Source: Streptomyces endocoffeicus (GTDB lineage Bacteria > Actinomycetota > Actinomycetes > Streptomycetales > Streptomycetaceae). Taken from it: 64,000 nucleotides of DNA. Positions 17,614 to 26,159 of this stretch are shown here, in pieces. The stretch lies in the NCBI RefSeq assembly GCF_016741935.1, contig NZ_JAERRG010000029.1, positions 1 through 64,000 of the forward strand, in the 5' to 3' direction. Position numbers and translations under genes: made by a program. The notes under the pieces were generated by a model that was given only the letters and a program-made list of their open reading frames with translations, was not told the DNA's origin and did no database searches. The stretch's first letter is position 1, and each line of letters starts with the position of its first letter.

Positions 17614-17686
17614 CCAACCGCGAACCGCAGCCCCCCGAGCGCCGAAGGGGGCGAGTTCAGGAGAAGGGCAGCGGCAGAAGGATGAC

Positions 17687-17992
17687 TCAGGAGGCGGACG
17701 GCTCGATCTCCCCCGCGAAGACGATGACCTGGTCGATGAGGCTCCGCCGCAGATGGACGACGTCCGTTCCCGCCAGGCGGGGGCCTCCATCCGGCGTGGT
17801 GAAGACCCACTGGTACCGGGCCCACTCGTCAGGCATGTCCACCGCCGAGCAGCGCACCATCGTGCCGGTCCCCGCCGGGTGGCGCCGGATGTCCAGTACG
17901 AACCGCTCGACCGCCGCGATTCCTTCGCTGCGACCCAACGGCCCCCAGAAGACCACGTCTGAGGTCAGGGCCTGGGAGAGCAGGGCAGTCAC
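17687..17992 (-). CDS. SnoaL/NTF2-like protein, probably 5'-truncated by a stop at codon 2
   Basis: The readable product from GTG 17992 is 101 aa and resembles SnoaL-like (NTF2 fold) proteins: TSDVVFWGPLGRSEGIAAVE, then WARYQWVFTTPDGG and VDQVIVFAG-like strands. The same frame continues upstream to 18059 with a sensible first helix (EEIARSAIDTFISAFNASDD). It is preceded directly by TAG at 18061-18059 and then ATG at 18064. The original gene thus reads ATG-TAG and its natural start appears dead. Starting at 17992 would lose the first helix of the fold. Function is unknown. It may be a pseudogene, which fits the decayed neighbours. Confidence 0.6.
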   Translation of the reverse strand: MTALLSQALTSDVVFWGPLGRSEGIAAVERFVLDIRRHPAGTGTMVRCSAVDMPDEWARYQWVFTTPDGGPRLAGTDVVHLRRSLIDQVIVFAGEIEPSAS

Positions 17993-18161
17993 ATAGTTGT
18001 CGTCCGAGGCGTTGAACGCGGAGATGAACGTGTCGATCGCGGAGCGTGCAATCTCTTCCTACATGCCCCAGTAATACCAGCCGTTTCGCGTGCGCTCATC
18101 CCGCGAGCCGCCTTCCGATCACGGTGAACCATCCCGGTCACAGCACCAGTGGCTCGAGCCA

Positions 18162-19160
18162 CTAGCCCTCCCCGGGGTACCGCACCCCCAGCCGCTCCCG
18201 CGCCGCGTCCAGGGTCCGCATCACCGCCAGCGTGCCGTCCAGCGGCACCAGCGGGGACTCCGTCTCGCCCGCGCGCAGCGCGCGCATCACCTCGGCCGCC
18301 TCCCGCTGGTAGGAGCGCAGCCCGTCCACCGCCGTGATCTCCTCCGGATCCCGGCCCGGCCGGTGCAGTACGAACCGTTCCGGGTGGAAGAAGCCGCGCG
18401 GGAACTCGATCCGCCCCGCCGTGCCCGTCACCGCCGCCGTCATCGGCGTATCGGCGGTGATCGAGCAGGACAGCAGCGCCACCGCCCCGCTGTCCCAGCC
18501 CAGTGCCAGACCCGTGTTCACATCCACGCCCTCGGGGGAGAGCCGCCCCACCGCCCGCACCTCGTCCGGCTCGCCGAGCAGCAGCTGCGCGAAGGACACC
18601 GGATAGACGCCGAGGTCCAGCAGGGCGCCGCCGCCCAGCGCCGGATCGCGCAGCCGGTGGTCCGGGGGATACGGGCCGGGCAGCCCGAAGTCCGCGTGGA
18701 CCGCCCGGACCTCGCCGATCGCGCCGTCGTGGACCAGCTCGGTCATCCGGCGGACGACCGGATCGCAGTACGTCCACATCGCCTCCATCAGGAAGCGGCC
18801 CCGGGCCCGGGCGAGGTCCACCAGCTCCCCGGCCTCGCGGACATTGAGCGTGAACGGCTTCTCGCACAGCACCGCACGCCCCGCCTCCAGGCACAGCCCG
18901 GCCGCCGCCCGATGGGCCGAGTGCGGGGTGGCGACATAGATCACATCGATGTCGTCATCGGCGGCCAGCTCCTCCCAGCCGCCGTACGCCCGGGGTATCC
19001 CGAACCGCTCCGCGAACCGCTTCGCCGACTCCGGCCGGCGCGAGCCGACCGCCATGACCTGCGCGTCCGCCATCTCCAGCAGATCCGTGGCGAACGAGGC
19101 GGCGATCGCACCGGTCGCCAGAATCCCCCACCGCACGGGCGCGACCTTCGGTCCGGACAT
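18162..19160 (-). CDS. Gfo/Idh/MocA-family NAD(P)-dependent oxidoreductase
   Basis: A protein of about 332 aa. The N-terminal Rossmann domain begins VRWGILATGAIAASFA. The Gfo/Idh/MocA signature VLCEKPFTLN (Glu-Lys-Pro) falls near residue 95. The C-terminal substrate-binding domain contains GGGALLDLGVYPVSFAQLL. These enzymes oxidise or reduce sugars, inositols or related trans-diol compounds. The substrate is unknown here. The start ATG 19160 follows AGGGGTGAGG. It is divergent from a Bcr/CflA efflux gene across 95 bases, so a shared control region is possible. Confidence 0.93.
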   Translation of the reverse strand: MSGPKVAPVRWGILATGAIAASFATDLLEMADAQVMAVGSRRPESAKRFAERFGIPRAYGGWEELAADDDIDVIYVATPHSAHRAAAGLCLEAGRAVLCEKPFTLNVREAGELVDLARARGRFLMEAMWTYCDPVVRRMTELVHDGAIGEVRAVHADFGLPGPYPPDHRLRDPALGGGALLDLGVYPVSFAQLLLGEPDEVRAVGRLSPEGVDVNTGLALGWDSGAVALLSCSITADTPMTAAVTGTAGRIEFPRGFFHPERFVLHRPGRDPEEITAVDGLRSYQREAAEVMRALRAGETESPLVPLDGTLAVMRTLDAARERLGVRYPGEG

Positions 19161-19255
19161 CCTCACCCCTGGCTTGTTCGGTGCTTATTCGGTCGTGAGC
19201 ACTCCAATTCAGCTGAGAGCATAGACAACGATTCAACGACTCATGGAAGGTCAGC

Positions 19256-20587
19256 ATGCAGCAGCCCGGCCAAACGGCCGCCGCTCCCTCCCGGGCTCAC
19301 AGACCCGACCCCCTTTCTCCCCCCTCCTCCGCCGCCGCGCCCCAGGTCACCGCTCCGCTGACCGCGCAGCGCCGTACGAGCCTCCTCGTCACCTTCGTCC
19401 TCGGCGGGCTCACCGCTCTCCCCGCCCTCTCGATGGACATGTACCTCCCGGCCCTGCCGGAGGTCACCGACGCGCTCCACAGCTCCGCCGCCACCGCCCA
19501 GCTCACCCTCACCGCCTGCCTGATGGGCATGGCGCTCGGCCAGCTCGTCGTCGGCCCGATGAGCGACAAGTGGGGCCGCCGCCGTCCCCTCCTCATCGGC
19601 ATGGTGATCTACGTCATCGCCACCGCCATCTGCGCCTTCGCGCCCACCGCCGAGCTGCTCATCGGGTTCCGGCTGCTCCAGGGGCTCGCCGGGTCGGCCG
19701 GGATCGTGATCGCCCGCGCCATCGTCCGCGACCTGTACGACGGCATCGCGATGGCCCGCTTCTTCTCCACCCTCATGCTGATCTCCGGCGTCGCGCCCAT
19801 CGCCGCGCCCGTCATCGGCGGGCAGATCCTGCGCTTTACCGACTGGCGCGGCGTCTTCGTCTTCCTCACCGTGATCGGCGCCCTGCTCACCCTCGTCGTC
19901 TGGCGCTTCCTGGGCGAGACCCTGCCCGTCGAGCGCCGCCAGGACGGCGGGCTCGGCCAGACGCTCCGTACGATGCGCGGGCTGCTCGCCGACCGCGTCT
20001 TCGCCGGATACATGCTCGCGGGCAGCTTCGCCTTCGCCGCCCTCTTCGCCTATGTCTCCGGTTCGTCCTTCGTCGTCCAGGAGATCTACGGCGCCTCGCC
20101 GCAGACCTTCAGCCTCCTCTTCGGGCTCAACTCGATCGGCCTCATCGGCATGGGCCAGATCAACGGCCGGGTGCTCGTCGGCCGCGTCAACATGGACAAG
20201 GTGCTGACCGTGGCGCTGACGCTGATCGCCCTCGCGGCGACCGCGCTGCTGATCCTTTCCGCCGGGGTCTTCGGCGAGGCCGGTCTGGGGCCGGTCGCGG
20301 CCTGCCTGTTCGTGCTGATGTCGTCGATGGGTCTGGCCATGCCGAACACCAACGCCTCGGCGCTGATGCGCACCCCGCACGCCGCCGGTTCCGCCTCCGC
20401 GCTGCTGGGCACCTCCACCTTCCTGCTGGGCGCGGTCGCCTCCCCGCTGGTCGGGATCGCGGGCGAGACCACGGCGGTGCCGATGGCCGTCGTCCAGCTG
20501 GCCTGCGCGCTCGCGGCCATGGCCTGCTTCATGGGACTCTGCCGTCCGTGGCAGCGACGTACGAAGCACAGCGTGACCGTGGTCTGA
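19256..20587 (+). CDS. Bcr/CflA-family MFS drug efflux transporter
   Basis: A 443-aa protein with about 12 membrane helices after a 40-residue hydrophilic N-terminus. Helix 1 contains ALPALSMDMYLPALPEV, diagnostic of the Bcr/CflA group. The loop 2-3 MFS motif is GPMSDKWGRRRPLL. GFRLLQGLAGSAGIVIARAIVRD marks helix 4. It probably exports a toxic compound by proton antiport. The last 40 bases overlap the start of a serine hydrolase gene in another frame, so the two are probably cotranscribed and coupled. Confidence 0.92.
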   Translation: MQQPGQTAAAPSRAHRPDPLSPPSSAAAPQVTAPLTAQRRTSLLVTFVLGGLTALPALSMDMYLPALPEVTDALHSSAATAQLTLTACLMGMALGQLVVGPMSDKWGRRRPLLIGMVIYVIATAICAFAPTAELLIGFRLLQGLAGSAGIVIARAIVRDLYDGIAMARFFSTLMLISGVAPIAAPVIGGQILRFTDWRGVFVFLTVIGALLTLVVWRFLGETLPVERRQDGGLGQTLRTMRGLLADRVFAGYMLAGSFAFAALFAYVSGSSFVVQEIYGASPQTFSLLFGLNSIGLIGMGQINGRVLVGRVNMDKVLTVALTLIALAATALLILSAGVFGEAGLGPVAACLFVLMSSMGLAMPNTNASALMRTPHAAGSASALLGTSTFLLGAVASPLVGIAGETTAVPMAVVQLACALAAMACFMGLCRPWQRRTKHSVTVV

Positions 20588-21651
20588 CCCGGCTGCTGGA
20601 GACCGTCAGGGCGCTTCCCGAGGGGGAGCGCCCTTGGTGTTCCGGGGTGGCGCTGGCCGCCGGGACCGGCTCCGGCCCGCTGGCCGAGGAGTGCTTCGGC
20701 TGGGCGGTGCGGTACGCGGCGTACGACGAGGCCTCCGACCGGGGCGTGGAACTGCCCCGCGAGCGGTGGGTGCCGGTGCGCCGCGACACCGTCTTCGACC
20801 TCGCCTCGCTCACCAAGCTGTGCACCACGATCGTGGCGCTGCGGGCCGTCGAGCGCGGGCTGATCGCGCTGGACGGGCGGGTGGCCGGGTACGCCCCGGA
20901 GTGCACGGCCGCCGCCGAGCACGGCATCACCGTGCGGCAACTGCTCACCCACACCTCCGGGCTGATCCCCGAACTGCCGCTGTACGAGGAGGACGGGCGG
21001 GAGCGGGCGCTGGCCAGGCTCGCCGCCGAGCCGCCGGCCACCCCGCCCGGCACCGCGCGCCGCTACTCCGACCTCAACTTCCTGCTGCTCCAGCGCGTCC
21101 TGGAACGGTCGGCCGGACAGCCGCTGGACCGGCTCGTCCAGGAGACGGTCACCGGCCCGCTGGACATGACCGGCACCCGCTTCAACCCGCCCGCCTCCTG
21201 GCTCCCCCGGATCGCGGCCACCGAGGACCAGCGGCGGCCCTGGGGCAAGCTGGACCGGGGGATGCTGCGGGGCGTGGTGCACGACGAGAACGCCTGGGCG
21301 CTGGGCGGGGTCGCCGGGCACGCCGGGCTCTTCTCGACCGCCGGGGACCTGGCCGTGCTGTGCCGGGCGCTGCTGGCCGGGGGCGGGCCCATGCTGTCGG
21401 CGGAGTCCACCGAGCTGATGCTGACCGCGCCGGGGCTGGGCTTCGAGGTCGACCAGCCGTGGTTCATGGGGGAGTTGGCGGGGCCGGGCGCCGCGGGACA
21501 CACCGGGTTCACCGGCACCAGCCTGGTGGTGGACCGGGCCCGCGGGGCCTATCTGGTGCTGCTCGCCACCACCGTGCATCCGCGCCGCCGCCCCGGCGAC
21601 AGCGCGCCCCGCGCGGCGGCGGCCACGGCGCTGGCCCGCGCCTTGGGCTGA
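20548..21651 (+). CDS. Serine hydrolase of the beta-lactamase / class C family
   Basis: About 367 aa, with the SxxK nucleophile motif in FDLASLTKLCTT and the Tyr motif region RYSDLNFLLLQRV. Late in the chain, the glycine-rich HTGFTGTSLVVD corresponds to the third (HxG) box. No signal peptide is seen, so the enzyme is probably cytoplasmic: an esterase, D-aminopeptidase or related hydrolase rather than a secreted beta-lactamase. The GTG start at 20548 lies inside the upstream efflux gene. No better in-frame start exists before the conserved region. Confidence 0.85.
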   Translation: MAATYEAQRDRGLTRLLETVRALPEGERPWCSGVALAAGTGSGPLAEECFGWAVRYAAYDEASDRGVELPRERWVPVRRDTVFDLASLTKLCTTIVALRAVERGLIALDGRVAGYAPECTAAAEHGITVRQLLTHTSGLIPELPLYEEDGRERALARLAAEPPATPPGTARRYSDLNFLLLQRVLERSAGQPLDRLVQETVTGPLDMTGTRFNPPASWLPRIAATEDQRRPWGKLDRGMLRGVVHDENAWALGGVAGHAGLFSTAGDLAVLCRALLAGGGPMLSAESTELMLTAPGLGFEVDQPWFMGELAGPGAAGHTGFTGTSLVVDRARGAYLVLLATTVHPRRRPGDSAPRAAAATALARALG

Positions 21652-21806
21652 CGGCACCGGCCCGCGCCTTGGGCTGACCTGCCCTCACCGGCCGGTAATG
21701 TCAGGACAGTTGGCCTGATCCGTTCGCTTGGTTAGCCTGTGCGCCTGTGCCACTGCCGTGCACCCCCGGACGGCCGCGCTGCTCCACCGCCATGAGGAAG
21801 ACCGCT

Positions 21807-23192
21807 GTGACGAACCTCCAGGACCCGCAGGACTCTCCCGCCACTCCGGCCCCTCAGGCCACTCCGGCCCCTCAGGCCACTCCGGCCCCTCAGGCCACTC
21901 AGGACCCACCGGGCGCGGAGGACGCGCCCGGCGATCCGGGCCCGGCGGCGCCGCCCCCCGGCTGCCCCGCCCACACCGACCCCTCCTCCGCCGGACCCGC
22001 GCTGCTGTACGGGGAGCGGTACCTGCGGAATCCCGCCGAGAGCTATGAGCGGATGCGGCGCGACCACGGACAGGTCGCCCCGGTCCTGCTGGAGTCCGAC
22101 GTCCCCGCCTGGCTCATCCTCGGCTATCGCGAGATACGCCAGGTCGTCACCGACGTCCAGACCTACGGCCGCGACTCACGCCGCTGGAACCGCTGGGACG
22201 AGGTGCCGTCCGACTGGCCACTCATGCCCTGGGTGGCCCACAGCCCCATGATCCACTTCACGGAGGGGGACGAGCACCGGCGGCGCTCGGCGGCCGTCAG
22301 CGACGCCCTCGCCTCCGTCGACCCCTTCGAACTGCGCAGGCACTGCGAGCGGTTCGCCGACTCGCTGATCGACAAGTTCGTCGGCAGCGGCAAGGCGGAC
22401 CTGGTCTTCGACTACGTCTACTCCGTGCCCGCCCTCGCCATGGGCCAGATGTTCGGCCTGCCCGAGGACCAGCTGGAGTACATGGCGGAGGCGGTGACCG
22501 TCTCGCTGCTCTCCAGCGACGAGGCCATGGCGGCCCAGCAGCGGGCCGCCGAGGTGGTGCAGCGGCTGGTGGCGGCCAAGCGCGAAGAGCCGGGCCCGGA
22601 CGTCACCTCCCGGTACATCCGGAACTCCCCGGACCTCACCGACGAGCAACTCGTCGGGGACCTGATGGTGATGATCGCCGCGGGCATGCCCGCCACGTCC
22701 TACTGGATCGGCAACACCGTCCGGCTGATGCTCACCGACGACCGGTTCACCATGACCCTCGCGGGCAACCGCCGCAGCATCGGCGAGGCCATGAACGAGG
22801 TGCTGTGGGCGGACTCCCCGCTCCAGAACGTCATCGGGCGCTTCGCCACCCGCGACACCACGCTCGGGGACCAGCGCATCCGCGCCGGTGACCTCCTCGT
22901 CCTCGGCCTCGCCGCCGCCAACGCGGACCCGCTGCTGTGGCCCGACAGCGGGGCGGGCTACGCGGGGAACAACGCGTATGTGTCCTTCACCGGCGGCGAC
23001 TACGGATGCCCGGTGGGCGCGCCCGACCTGGGCAAGATCATCTCGGAGACGGCGATCGAGGTGCTGCTGGACCGGGTGCCGGACCTGGAGCTGGCGGTCG
23101 AACCCGACGAGCTCCAGTGGATGGACTCCCTCTGGTACCGCTGCCTGGTCTCCCTCCCGGTCACCTTCACCCCCGCCCCGGCCGCGGGATAA
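21807..23192 (+). CDS. CYP157-like cytochrome P450 lacking the ExxR motif
   Basis: About 461 aa. The heme-binding region is SFTGGDYGCPVGAPDLG, with the cysteine in the expected place. The K-helix reads NEVLWADSP, so the otherwise conserved Glu-x-x-Arg is Glu-Val-Leu-Trp. The I-helix AAGMPATSY lacks the acid-alcohol pair. Both departures are known for the Streptomyces CYP157 family, which lacks ExxR. The N-terminal 45 residues are Pro/Ala-rich and contain an 18-bp tandem repeat (ATPAPQ three times). The GTG start at 21807 has GAGGAAG upstream. An ATG at 21792 is the alternative. No ferredoxin gene or conservon partners lie next to it. The substrate is unknown. Confidence 0.9.
   Translation: MTNLQDPQDSPATPAPQATPAPQATPAPQATQDPPGAEDAPGDPGPAAPPPGCPAHTDPSSAGPALLYGERYLRNPAESYERMRRDHGQVAPVLLESDVPAWLILGYREIRQVVTDVQTYGRDSRRWNRWDEVPSDWPLMPWVAHSPMIHFTEGDEHRRRSAAVSDALASVDPFELRRHCERFADSLIDKFVGSGKADLVFDYVYSVPALAMGQMFGLPEDQLEYMAEAVTVSLLSSDEAMAAQQRAAEVVQRLVAAKREEPGPDVTSRYIRNSPDLTDEQLVGDLMVMIAAGMPATSYWIGNTVRLMLTDDRFTMTLAGNRRSIGEAMNEVLWADSPLQNVIGRFATRDTTLGDQRIRAGDLLVLGLAAANADPLLWPDSGAGYAGNNAYVSFTGGDYGCPVGAPDLGKIISETAIEVLLDRVPDLELAVEPDELQWMDSLWYRCLVSLPVTFTPAPAAG
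21841..21894 (+). repeat. 18-bp in-frame tandem repeat, three copies
   Basis: Unit ccactccggcccctcagg at 21841, 21859 and 21877, perfectly repeated. It encodes ATPAPQ-type hexapeptides in the disordered N-terminus of the P450. Length changes would keep the reading frame. Confidence 0.9.
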
Positions 23193-23207
23193 GTAGTGTC
23201 TGGCGGT

Positions 23208-23345
23208 TCGTGACGCCTGCGGCGGGCTGTTCCCCTCCCCGCCCCTTCCCGAAGCATCGATATGCGGCTCCGCCACGTGGTGGGGCTCCGCCCAGCCCCC
23301 GGGATCCGGGGGTCCAGGGGCGGAGCCCCGGTTTCGGGAAGCCCG
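23208..23345. repeat. Palindromic intergenic element, short copy
   Basis: This shares its first 45 bases (cgtgacgcctgcggcg and the C-rich run ending cttcccgaa) with the element at 6035. It also shares the later block gatatgcggctccgcc and a closing gtccaggggcggagccccgg. The end (ggtttcgggaag) can pair with cttcccgaa of the beginning. It sits between the convergent P450 and GNAT genes and probably acts as a bidirectional terminator. Confidence 0.75.
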
Positions 23346-23357
23346 GATGCGGAGCGG

Positions 23358-23882
23358 CTACAGAGCCTGGAACCTCTCTTCGAGGTCAGCGATGCGCTCG
23401 GCCCGTCGGGCCAGTAGGTAGACCCGGTTGTTCGTGCGCTGCACTTCGTGCACCAGGCTGAAGCCCTGGGTCTCGTTGTACCTCACCAATTCGGGGAGGC
23501 TGCAGCCACGACGGACCCATGCCCTCCCCTCCCGGGCGGCCCGGTCAACCGCCCACAGTCCCATGACGGTTCCCGGCTTCTTCGTACAGTGCGCCGGGTC
23601 GGTGACTGTCGAGTAGAGGTAGTGGGCCGACTCGTTCAGTTCGTCTTGCGTCCAGCCCCAGGGTGGGGTCTGTTCCTGCACGGTGGTGCACCCGATGACC
23701 TGTCCGCCGTCCTCGGCGAGGACCCACACGTCACCGTCAGAGTTCTCTGCCTGCCGTGCGAGTTCGGTAGCGTTCTCACGCCAGCTCGGATGTCCTCGCT
23801 CCTCCAGCCATGCAGAGCGAGCGAGGATCATGTTCTCTACGGCAGGGATGTCGTCGGCCGTGGCCGGGCGCATTGCGAACAC
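23358..23882 (-). CDS. GNAT-family N-acetyltransferase
   Basis: A 174-aa acetyltransferase-like protein. The N-terminus MRPATADDIPAVENMI is the typical GNAT beta1-alpha1 segment. DVWVLAEDGGQVIGCTTVQ gives the central strands, and the C-terminal YNETQGFSLVHEVQR matches the last motif. The acetyl-CoA loop is atypical (MGLWAVDRAAREGRAWVRRG rather than RxxGxG/A). The substrate is unknown. The GTG start at 23882 follows AGGAGA. It lies just downstream of the truncated asparagine synthase gene on the same strand. Confidence 0.8.
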   Translation of the reverse strand: MFAMRPATADDIPAVENMILARSAWLEERGHPSWRENATELARQAENSDGDVWVLAEDGGQVIGCTTVQEQTPPWGWTQDELNESAHYLYSTVTDPAHCTKKPGTVMGLWAVDRAAREGRAWVRRGCSLPELVRYNETQGFSLVHEVQRTNNRVYLLARRAERIADLEERFQAL

Positions 23883-23932
23883 CGTGTCTCCTGGGGTCGG
23901 TCGGCGGCAAACCGGTGTGGTTGCCGCATGGT

Positions 23933-24720
23933 TTACAGGAAGGCTCGGGCGGCGAAGTGCAGATCCAGCACTTCGAGGAGCTGCGCGTCACCGTCTTCGC
24001 GGTAGGGCTCTTCGGCCAGTCGTCGCACGGCCAGGCGCAGGCCATCAGGGTCGACCAGCTGGTCATCGAAGAGTGGGGAACCGTCGGTGAGCATCCGGGC
24101 GAACCACTGCCGGGCGTGCGTGGTCAGTGAGTGTTGGACGACTTCTGCGAAAGACTCCCGCACGCGGGACTCGGTGACGTCCGGGCTCAGCCCAAGTGAG
24201 GCGAGGCGTCGCCGCTGAAGTTGCTTGAGCTCGCGCCAGTGCATGGGAAGCCACTCGCCGAGTTGGACCATGCCGGGGTCGGCGAAGGGGTGCAGGGGCC
24301 AGATGCCGGCTCGCATCAGCACGGGCGCCGTGGTCTCCAGAGACAGCAAGGTCATGCTGTTGACCGCGGCGGGTGGTGCGATGCCGTCGTCCGCGTACTC
24401 GAGCGCCGCCCGTGCTCGTCGGCCGACCCAGGGAAGCGCGTCGCTGATCTCGCCCATGGACTTGTGGGGGTACTCGTCCTGCGAGAGGGCCACCATTTCG
24501 TCCCCGCCGAGTCCCGTCACGACCACGCGGGCCCCGTGCTCGGCCAGTCCCTCGGTCAGTCGGGTGAATGGGCGGTGCAGGGGTTCCTCGTACGGGCTGA
24601 TGCGCTCGCCCCGGACACGCGCGCAGTCGGCCGTCAGCGGGGCGTACTCCATGGCGTCGATCGGGTGATCCGGCTCGGCGAACGGGAGGGTTTTGAGGAT
24701 TTCGGCACGCCGCCGGATCT
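23933..24720 (-). pseudogene. Asparagine synthase-like protein, C-terminal part only
   Basis: About 260 codons encode the synthetase-domain C-terminus of an asparagine synthase-type enzyme (the family also includes lasso-peptide cyclases): EHGARVVVTGLGGDEMVALS, then RAGIWPLHPFADPGMVQLGEW and RRRLASLGLSPDVTESR. The N-terminal glutaminase domain and the SGGxDS ATP-binding loop are gone. Homology stops near 24720 where the tail of a pyruvate dehydrogenase gene begins on the other strand. An ATG at 24652 could start a 239-aa product without the PPi loop. The gene is judged broken. Confidence 0.72.
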
Positions 24721-24906
24721 GGTGAGCAGGACTGGTACTCCCTCGGCACGGACGGCTTCGGTCTCTCCGACACCCGCGAAGCCGCCCGCCGCCACTTCGG
24801 CGTCGAAGCCCCGGCCATCGTGACCACCGCCCTGAACCGCCTCGCCCGCCGGGGCGAGGCCAAGCCGACGGCGGCGAAGGAAGTGGCCGAGCGCTACGGC
24901 ATCTGA
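24718..24906 (+). pseudogene. Pyruvate dehydrogenase E1 (AceE-like) C-terminal fragment
   Basis: About 60 codons reading QDWYSLGTDGFGLSDTREAA, then RRHFGVEAPAIVTTALNRLA and a short tail ending YGI before TGA 24904. The GTDGFG-SDTR-ARRHF pattern is diagnostic of the C-terminus of homodimeric E1 (AceE). More than 800 residues are missing. The fragment is joined tail to tail to the asparagine synthase fragment and keeps its own terminator hairpin. It is probably the right edge of an old recombination event. Confidence 0.75.
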
Positions 24907-24926
24907 CCGCCCCGCGGCATGCGGAA

Positions 24927-24963
24927 GCCCCGCCCATGCGCCATGGCGGCGTAAGGGCGGGGC
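24927..24963. terminator. Bidirectional hairpin terminator
   Basis: Perfect 9-bp arms GCCCCGCCC and GGGCGGGGC with a 19-base loop, between the E1 fragment (plus strand) and the PIMT-like methyltransferase (minus strand). Confidence 0.75.
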
Positions 24964-24971
24964 CGGTCGTT

Positions 24972-26159
24972 TCAGAGGGACCAGGAGTTCACAGGGTCGT
25001 CCAGCCAAGCGTGTGTCTCTTCGGCCGTGACCGTGAGACCGAACCGGGAGTGATCCGGTTCGCCATGGCTGAGCCACCAGTGGTAGGCGCTCTCCACCTC
25101 GCCCCACAGTCGGCGAGGGCCGGACTGGTAGACCTTGGCTTCCTCGCGGTCATCGCGGAAGACGACGACCGCCCAGGACCTGTCCGAAAGCCCGTAGAAC
25201 CACACGGCGCGCCGACCATCCCGCTTGCGGTCGGGGTTGTGCGCAACGTCAGGCACACGAAGGCCCAAGGCGAAACCGACCGCGTCGAAACTCCCGGTGC
25301 CGCAGAGCTGCGCCTCAGTGAGCGTCGTGGTTGACGTGTCCGCAGCGTCCAGTGCCCCTGGCGGGACGTATTCGTCGTGCCGGGGCCACACGAACCGTTG
25401 AGAGCGCAGACGCATGAACGCCACGGGCCGTGTGAACGGCCCTGACGCGCTCTGTCCGTGCCGAGCGACCACGAGTCGGGCAGCTGCCTCGCTAGGACCG
25501 TAGTACGTCCCCCAGGGAACAAGAAGCACCCCGCCTGGCTTCGACTGCTCCACCCACGCGAACGGGATCTTCCGCAACCCGCACGTGGCGATGACACGAT
25601 CGTACGGAGCCCGTGCGCCGTACCCGAGGAGCCCATCCCCGTGCACCACCTGCACCGGTAGCCCGAAGTGGTCCAGGGACTTCCGGGCATCCGAGGCAAC
25701 GGCGCTGTCCACTTCCACGGTGACGATGTTCTCGGCGCCCAGACGATACGCCAGCAAAGCCGCGTTCCACCCCGTCCCCGTACCGATCTCCAACACCCGC
25801 TGTCCCGGCTTCACATCCAGGTCGGCCAGCATGGAGAACACCAGGCTCGGCATGGACGACGAGGAGCTGAAGGACTTGCCAGGCTCGGGGCCCTCGTGCG
25901 CGCCGTCGTCCCATTGCGTGACGATGGGGTCGTCAGAGTCGGCGTATCGCTGCCACGCTTCCGGATCCTGCTCTTCACTGACCGTGGAGTATCGGCCGGT
26001 GGCCATGTCATGCGGCCATATCAGGGAAGGCAGGAAGCGGGAGCGAGGCACGGCCTCATAAGCCGGGGTCCACTCGGCCGACACGGCGCCCGCGTTGAGG
26101 AGGAGGCGGCCCAGTTCCTCACGAGTGGCCCGCCCCGCCTGCTCAGCCGAGCTTGTCAC
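24972..26159 (-). CDS. PIMT-like SAM methyltransferase paired with a small peptide gene
   Basis: A 395-aa enzyme related to protein-L-isoaspartate O-methyltransferase. It has an N-terminal helical part with YEAVPRSRFLPSLIW, the substrate-loop region DDPIVTQWDDG followed by SSSSSMPSLVFSMLADL, motif I RVLEIGTGTGWNAALLAYR, and YDRVIATCGLRKIPFAWVEQ. A long C-terminal extension (about 170 residues) is not found in housekeeping PIMT. This architecture matches methyltransferases of graspetide-type RiPP loci, which convert Asp to isoAsp through a succinimide. The GTG start at 26159 overlaps the stop of the upstream 51-aa gene (GTGA). No ATP-grasp ligase gene is present in the window, so the pathway is either reduced or novel. 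Confidence 0.88.
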   Translation of the reverse strand: MTSSAEQAGRATREELGRLLLNAGAVSAEWTPAYEAVPRSRFLPSLIWPHDMATGRYSTVSEEQDPEAWQRYADSDDPIVTQWDDGAHEGPEPGKSFSSSSSMPSLVFSMLADLDVKPGQRVLEIGTGTGWNAALLAYRLGAENIVTVEVDSAVASDARKSLDHFGLPVQVVHGDGLLGYGARAPYDRVIATCGLRKIPFAWVEQSKPGGVLLVPWGTYYGPSEAAARLVVARHGQSASGPFTRPVAFMRLRSQRFVWPRHDEYVPPGALDAADTSTTTLTEAQLCGTGSFDAVGFALGLRVPDVAHNPDRKRDGRRAVWFYGLSDRSWAVVVFRDDREEAKVYQSGPRRLWGEVESAYHWWLSHGEPDHSRFGLTVTAEETHAWLDDPVNSWSL

